Source: Crocodylus rhombifer (taxonomy: Eukaryota > Chordata > Crocodylia > Crocodylidae). Taken from it: a DNA stretch of 64,000 nt. How positions within the stretch are numbered: position 1 is the stretch's first letter; the number at the start of each line of letters is the position of its first letter. The translations under genes and the position numbers were made by a program. Shown in pieces: positions 60,001 to 64,000 of the stretch. The stretch is taken from assembly GCA_038503035.1 (NCBI GenBank), contig JAVSML010024350.1, forward strand, positions 309,556 through 373,555, in the 5' to 3' direction. The notes beneath the pieces were generated by a model. The model did no database searches. It was not told where the DNA came from and was given only the letters and a program-made list of their open reading frames with translations.

Positions 60001-61178
60001 AGTGGACATCGTCTTCCTGGACTTCCGGAAGGCCTTCGACACTGTCTCTCACCCTCTTCTCATTAAGAAGAAACTGGGGGCTGTGGTGTCAACCCCACAC
60101 AGTCAGACGTGTCGCCAACTGGCTGGAGGTCCGCACCCAGAGAGTGGGGGTGGACAGGTCATGTTCAACCTGGAGGGATGTGGGCAGTGGGGTCCCCCAG
60201 GGCTCGGTCCTCGGGCCCGCACTGTGCAACATCTTCATCAGCAATTTGGATGAGGGGGTAAAAAGCGCTTTGTTCAAATTTGCTGATGACACTAAGATGT
60301 GGGGGGACTAAGATTTGGGGGGACGTGGGCATGCTAGAAGGGAACAATAGGTTGCAATCAGACCTAGACAGGTTACAGAGGTGGGTGGATGAGAATAGAA
60401 TGGGATTCAACACTGATAAGTGCAAGGTGCTGTACGTGGGGAGGAAGAACCAGAACCATACCTACAGGCTGGGGAACTCCCTTCTCGTCAGTACAGAGAT
60501 GGAAAAGTATCTTGGAGTCATCATTGACTCCAAGATGAACATAGGCCGGCAGTGTGGGGAAGCAGTCAGGAAGGCAAACCACACCTTGTCCTGCATCCAC
60601 CGGTGCATCTCGAGCAGGTCCAGGGAGGTGATCCTCCCCCTCTATGCGACGCTGGTCAGGCCGCAGCTGGAGTACTGCGTCCAGTTCTGGGTGCTGCACT
60701 TCAGGAGGGATGTGAACAACATGGAGAGGGTCCAGAGGAGGGCCACTCACATGATCAGGGGGCAGCAGGGAAGGCCCTATGAGGAGAGGCGACGGGACCT
60801 GAACCTGTTCAGCCTCCACAAGAGAAGGCCGAGGGGGATCTCGTGGCCTGTTACAAACTAGTCAGGGGGGACCAGCAGGCATTGGGGGAGTCCCTGTTCC
60901 CCCAAGCACTGCCAGGGGTGACCAGGAATAACAATCACAAGCTGGCAGAGGGGAGACTCAGACTAGACATCAGGAGGCATGACTTCAGGGTCAGGGCGGC
61001 TAGGATCTGGAACCAACTTCCAAGAGAAGTGGTGCAGGCTCCTACCCTGGGGGTCTTTAAGAGGAGGCTGGATGTACACCTTGCTGGGGTCTTTTGACCC
61101 CAGTACTCTTTCCTGCCATGGCAGGGGGTCAGACTTGATGATCTGCTCAGGTCCTTTCTGACCCTACTGTCTATGAAA
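57096..61178 (+). mobile_element. younger CR1 LINE inserted into the older one
   Basis: About 3.1 kb of CR1 once the inner LTR is removed. In order: endonuclease (CLYTNALSMGNKQEELTFLL, GLTETWW, then MGDLNFPDISWEEQ and DSDHHLLGF after the LTR), linker (KPPWLTKSIRECLLAKREAH, SFFKYTGGKKKVPGN), RT ([56 protein letters not shown]) and 3' UTR with CTGCCATGGCAGG. A CTTG at 57092-57095 and 61179-61182 may be its target duplication. Scattered frameshifts mean it is inactive. Confidence 0.9.
57726..58731 (-). mobile_element. solo LTR inside the younger CR1
   Basis: A 1006-bp block bounded by TGTGGC and GCCACA, splitting the CR1 endonuclease between KDVV and IMGDLNF. The flanks are gtcag (57721-57725) and gtcat (58732-58736), a 5-bp duplication with one change. 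Read on the minus strand it has CTATATAAG (58422-58430) and, 330 bp on, AATCAATAAA (hexamer at 58097-58102), the promoter and polyadenylation layout of an LTR. No internal genes remain, so it arose by LTR-LTR recombination. A related copy ends at 21628. Confidence 0.82.
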
Positions 61179-61905
61179 CTTGGGCAGCAGTGACCATGAT
61201 ATGATTGAGTTCAGGATCCTGAGGAAAGGAACGATGGAGTGCAGCATAGTAAGGACCTTGGACTTCAGGAAAGCAGACTGACTCACTCAGGGAACTCATG
61301 GTCAGGATCCCCTAAGAAGCCAAACGGAGGGGGAGAGGAGTCCAGGAGAGCTGGCTTTACCACAAAGAAGCCTTATTGGGAGTGCAGGAACAAACCATCC
61401 CCATGGGCAGGGAGACTAGCAAGTGTGGCAGAAGACCAGCTTGGCTTAGCAGAGAACTCTTCAGTAAAATAAGTCACAAAAAGGAAGCTTATAGGAAGTG
61501 GAAACTTGGACACATAACTAGGGAAGAATATTGGAGCATTGCTCGGGCATGCAGGGATAAAGTCAGGAAGGTTATAGTGCAATTGCAGTTGCAGCTAGCA
61601 AGGGATGTGAAGGGTAACAAGAAGGGTTTCTACAAGTATGTCTTCAGCTAGAGGAGGATCAGGGAAAATGTGGGTCCCTTCCTGAATGGGGGAGGCAACC
61701 TTGTGACAAAATGCAGAAAAGGCTGAAGTGCTCAATGCCTTCTTCACCTCAGTCTTCACAGGCAAGGTCAGCTCCTTGACTACTGCACCAGGCGGCATAA
61801 TTTGGGGTGGAGGTGAGCAGCCAGCAGTCACAAAAGAACAGGTTAGGGACTACTTAGAAAAGTTGGACCATGTACAAGTCCCTGGGGCTGGATGGGCTAG
61901 ATGGA
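61179..61905 (+). mobile_element. older CR1 LINE, continuation
   Basis: Continues from 57095 with [16 protein letters not shown], then SHKKEAYRKWKLGHITREEY, KGNKKGFYKYV, LNAFFTSVFTGKVSS and RDYLEKLDHVQVPG. This covers the endonuclease end, linker and start of RT. It is lost after about 61905. Confidence 0.85.
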
Positions 61906-62236
61906 AATGAAAATTCGTATTTCACAGGAGAGCTGAAGGTGTAGTAAGATCTCCTGGTTGGAATAGCTCATTCTGTGCAAACTAGACTGAGATAAAAGTT
62001 CGAACAGTCTGTTTACCTTGATGTTGTCCAGTGTCAAGTAGGATGTTGAATTATGTTTCCTTCTGGTTATGGTATTTCATATTTCACAGGAGTCCGAGGT
62101 GATGGAAGGTTCTCCTGGGCAGGAAATTATCTTGTGCTGGAGCAGATAGATTGTGACTATGCAGATTTTCCCCGGAACAATGGACAGGAGCGAGAGTGTC
62201 AGTTTTCCAGTTCAGGTGGTGAATTTTCTTCCTTCT
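61906..62236. other. unclassified, contains a partial internal duplication
   Basis: Two segments starting TATTTCACAGGAG (61919 and 62090) are loosely similar over about 50 bp. A 62-codon frame at 62053-62241 has no recognised family. Confidence 0.35.
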
Positions 62237-63850
62237 TGTAAAATTATGAAGTTTTCATATATACTATACATGGATAACATAAATGTCGTAGTTAGAGATA
62301 GACTTTCAATGGACAAAGTGCTAAAGCATATATCAGGGTATGGAGAAGCTATGGGGGCTAAACTAAATAGATCAAAAAGCACCATCATGGGAGTGGGGAA
62401 CTGGAGGGACTTGGAGGAGGTTGGGCCTTCAAATAAGAGAGAGAGAAATCAGGGTGCGAGGGATCCTGATGGACGCTTTGCCTACTTTGGGCAAATTCAA
62501 AAAGAGGTTGGGTAATCACCTGTCTGGGGTCTTGTGAATTCAGCATTCATTCCTGCCTGTGGCCGGGGGTCAGGCTAGATGATCTGATCAGGTCCCTCCT
62601 GACCCTAGCTACTCTGAAACTATGAAAAGGTATTGCAGCATGGGAAAAGGTGACAGCAAGGCTACAGGAAATAGTGTGGTTATGGTCTGGAAGGACACTG
62701 TCCTTTGCTAGAAAAGTGGAGGCATTTAAGGCTGTGCTGCTGCCAATTATCCTATACATGGGAATTGTATTCCCACCAATGTAGCGGCAGATAGCAGAAG
62801 TACGAAATGTGCGTGTTCTTCTGGAGTGTCAAAAGAGGAAGGTTGACTAGACCTGAACCTCCCTCAAAGCAAGGGAGATGGTGGGATGGGGACTGCTGGA
62901 TTTTGGGATTGTTCATCCGTGCAAAATATGTAAGTGCAATATGCAAGTTGGTAACAGAGGGGGAGGGGAAAGCAGCACGTATCACCTGATTTAATGCAGC
63001 TGCAATTTTGAGGAAATGGGGAGTCTGTGGGACCTCTTTGAAGAGTCCATGGGTGTGGCAACCACCAATTCATTATGCCACGATGGAAGGATTCATGCCG
63101 AGGTATAAGATAGGGAAGGTAGGGATGGAGGTCCCAACGGGCCATAAGAAACTGATGAAAGTAGTAAGCAAGAGGAGCAGGATGGTGCTGGAAGGAAACT
63201 TCACAGAAGGTCAAATGAAGGAAGTGTGGAGCGTGCTGGTGGGTAATCAGCTAAAAGGCCAACATAGTGACCTAGTGTGGAGAGTGGTAAGGTGACAGAA
63301 GCGCAGCACAGATGGGAGGTGACAAGCTCATCTGCTTGCCCAAGAGTGAGGTGTGGGGAAGGAGAAACAGTGGGATAAGTTTTGGGAGTATAAATATACA
63401 AAAGGGTGTGGGCATCGGTGGCGTGTAGGGGGGGCTTGTGCCCTCCCTGAAAGTGTTGGTGACCCCCCTGACAGCTGCTGTGCCACCGGTGTACTTGGTG
63501 ACTGGCTGCTGGGGGACTACCAGTTGCCCATGGGTGTGGGAAAGGGTCCAATGCTTCTTCAGTGTCACCACAATAAACCTGTCTTTAGCGCAGGAGATGG
63601 TGCTAGATGGACTCATACCAAAGGGACTGGAGGACTTTTTAAGGACTTTATTAGCATGTGCTAAAGCTAGTTTATGGAAAGTAAGAAACCTCTGGGTGTT
63701 TAAGGGGCTGGCTTTCACTGAAAGAGAGTGCCTGAAGCTGGGGCTGCATGAACTGAAATACTACATCGATTGGGACAAGGAAGAGCTCAAAGAGGAAGAG
63801 GTGGAGAAAAAGTGGAGGAAAAAGGACAGGACACACTTGTTTCACTAAAC
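62237..63850 (+). mobile_element. non-LTR retrotransposon RT relic (Tx1/L1-like)
   Basis: Frames read YILYMDNINVVVRDRLSMDK (a YADD-type loop, degraded), GYGEAMGAKLNRSKSTIM, WSGRTLSFARKVEAFKAVLL, then the connection domain (VWQPPIHYATMEGFMPRYKI, KEVWSVLVGNQL). It ends with a degraded segment and a Lys/Glu-rich tail (63740-63848). The KLNRSKS motif after the YADD loop differs from CR1 and recalls Tx1/L1-group elements. It is interrupted by a CR1 tail and several shifts. Confidence 0.6.
62465..62627 (+). mobile_element. CR1 3' tail inserted in the Tx1-like relic
   Basis: GGGCAAATTCAAAAAGAGGT, CACCTGTCTGGGGTC, CATTCCTGCCTGTGGCCGGG and a CTGAAACTATGAAAAGG end are the 3' terminal 160 bp of the same CR1 subfamily as the copy at 25254-26050. 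Confidence 0.85.
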
Positions 63851-64000
63851 CAACAGAGAGGACTGATGGGAGGGATGGAGTTTCAGGTGGTTACTGAGCT
63901 AACAGTTTCTCATGGAGTATGAAGAAAAAGATATCTGTAAGGGTTTGGGTTTTTTTTGTAGGAAGTTGATGTATGTTGTTTAAGGGTTTGATACATGTTG

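Noticed and set aside
1..64000. CRISPR arrays, operons, riboswitches and other prokaryotic features
   Set aside because: The window is clearly eukaryotic, with spliced genes and LINEs; no regularly spaced repeats with unique spacers were seen.

Overview
The window is vertebrate nuclear DNA: large introns, GT-AG splice sites, one CpG-rich promoter and dense interspersed repeats. At least six CR1-type LINE pieces, together with hAT, Tigger-like and Tx1-like fossils, point to a non-avian sauropsid. The CR1 3' ends make a crocodilian my best guess, but the species cannot be fixed from this sequence alone.

Two protein-coding genes are supported, arranged tail to tail. The first is CAPN10 (calpain-10) on the + strand. 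It has twelve coding exons from 10069 to 34368 and a CpG-rich promoter around 8.9-9.25 kb. The joined exons give an uninterrupted 672-codon protein with the calpain triad Cys74/His239/Asn264 and two C2-like domains; the last coding exon is only 30 nt. The second is a cytochrome P450 of the CYP2 family on the - strand. It has nine exons from 51659 down to 37336 with the classic CYP2 exon sizes and phases. It encodes an intact 490-residue enzyme with I-helix, ExxR and heme-cysteine motifs. About 2.1 kb separates the two 3' ends.

Layout: 1-8.9 kb is intergenic and repeat-bearing (hAT MITEs, a decayed STPR-repeat ORF, and a foldback element split by a Tigger-like insertion). The CAPN10 promoter and a G-rich minisatellite occupy 8.9-9.6 kb, and CAPN10 occupies 10-35.2 kb. 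Its introns carry CR1 copies, a 1.4-kb element with terminal inverted repeats, an LTR, and a 10-N assembly gap flanked by a 47-bp duplication. A CR1 fragment and a hAT MITE lie at 35.2-37.3 kb, and CYP2 spans 37.3-51.7 kb. No gene is recognised in 51.7-56.1 kb. From 56.1 to 64 kb there is a three-level nest (old CR1, younger CR1 inside it, solo LTR inside that) followed by a Tx1-like LINE relic.

The two genes are not functionally linked in any obvious way. CAPN10 is a cytosolic cysteine protease and the P450 is an ER monooxygenase. I found no new multi-gene system. The least familiar material is repeat biology: a palindromic foldback family in three copies, and a TIR element carrying an unrecognised ORF remnant.
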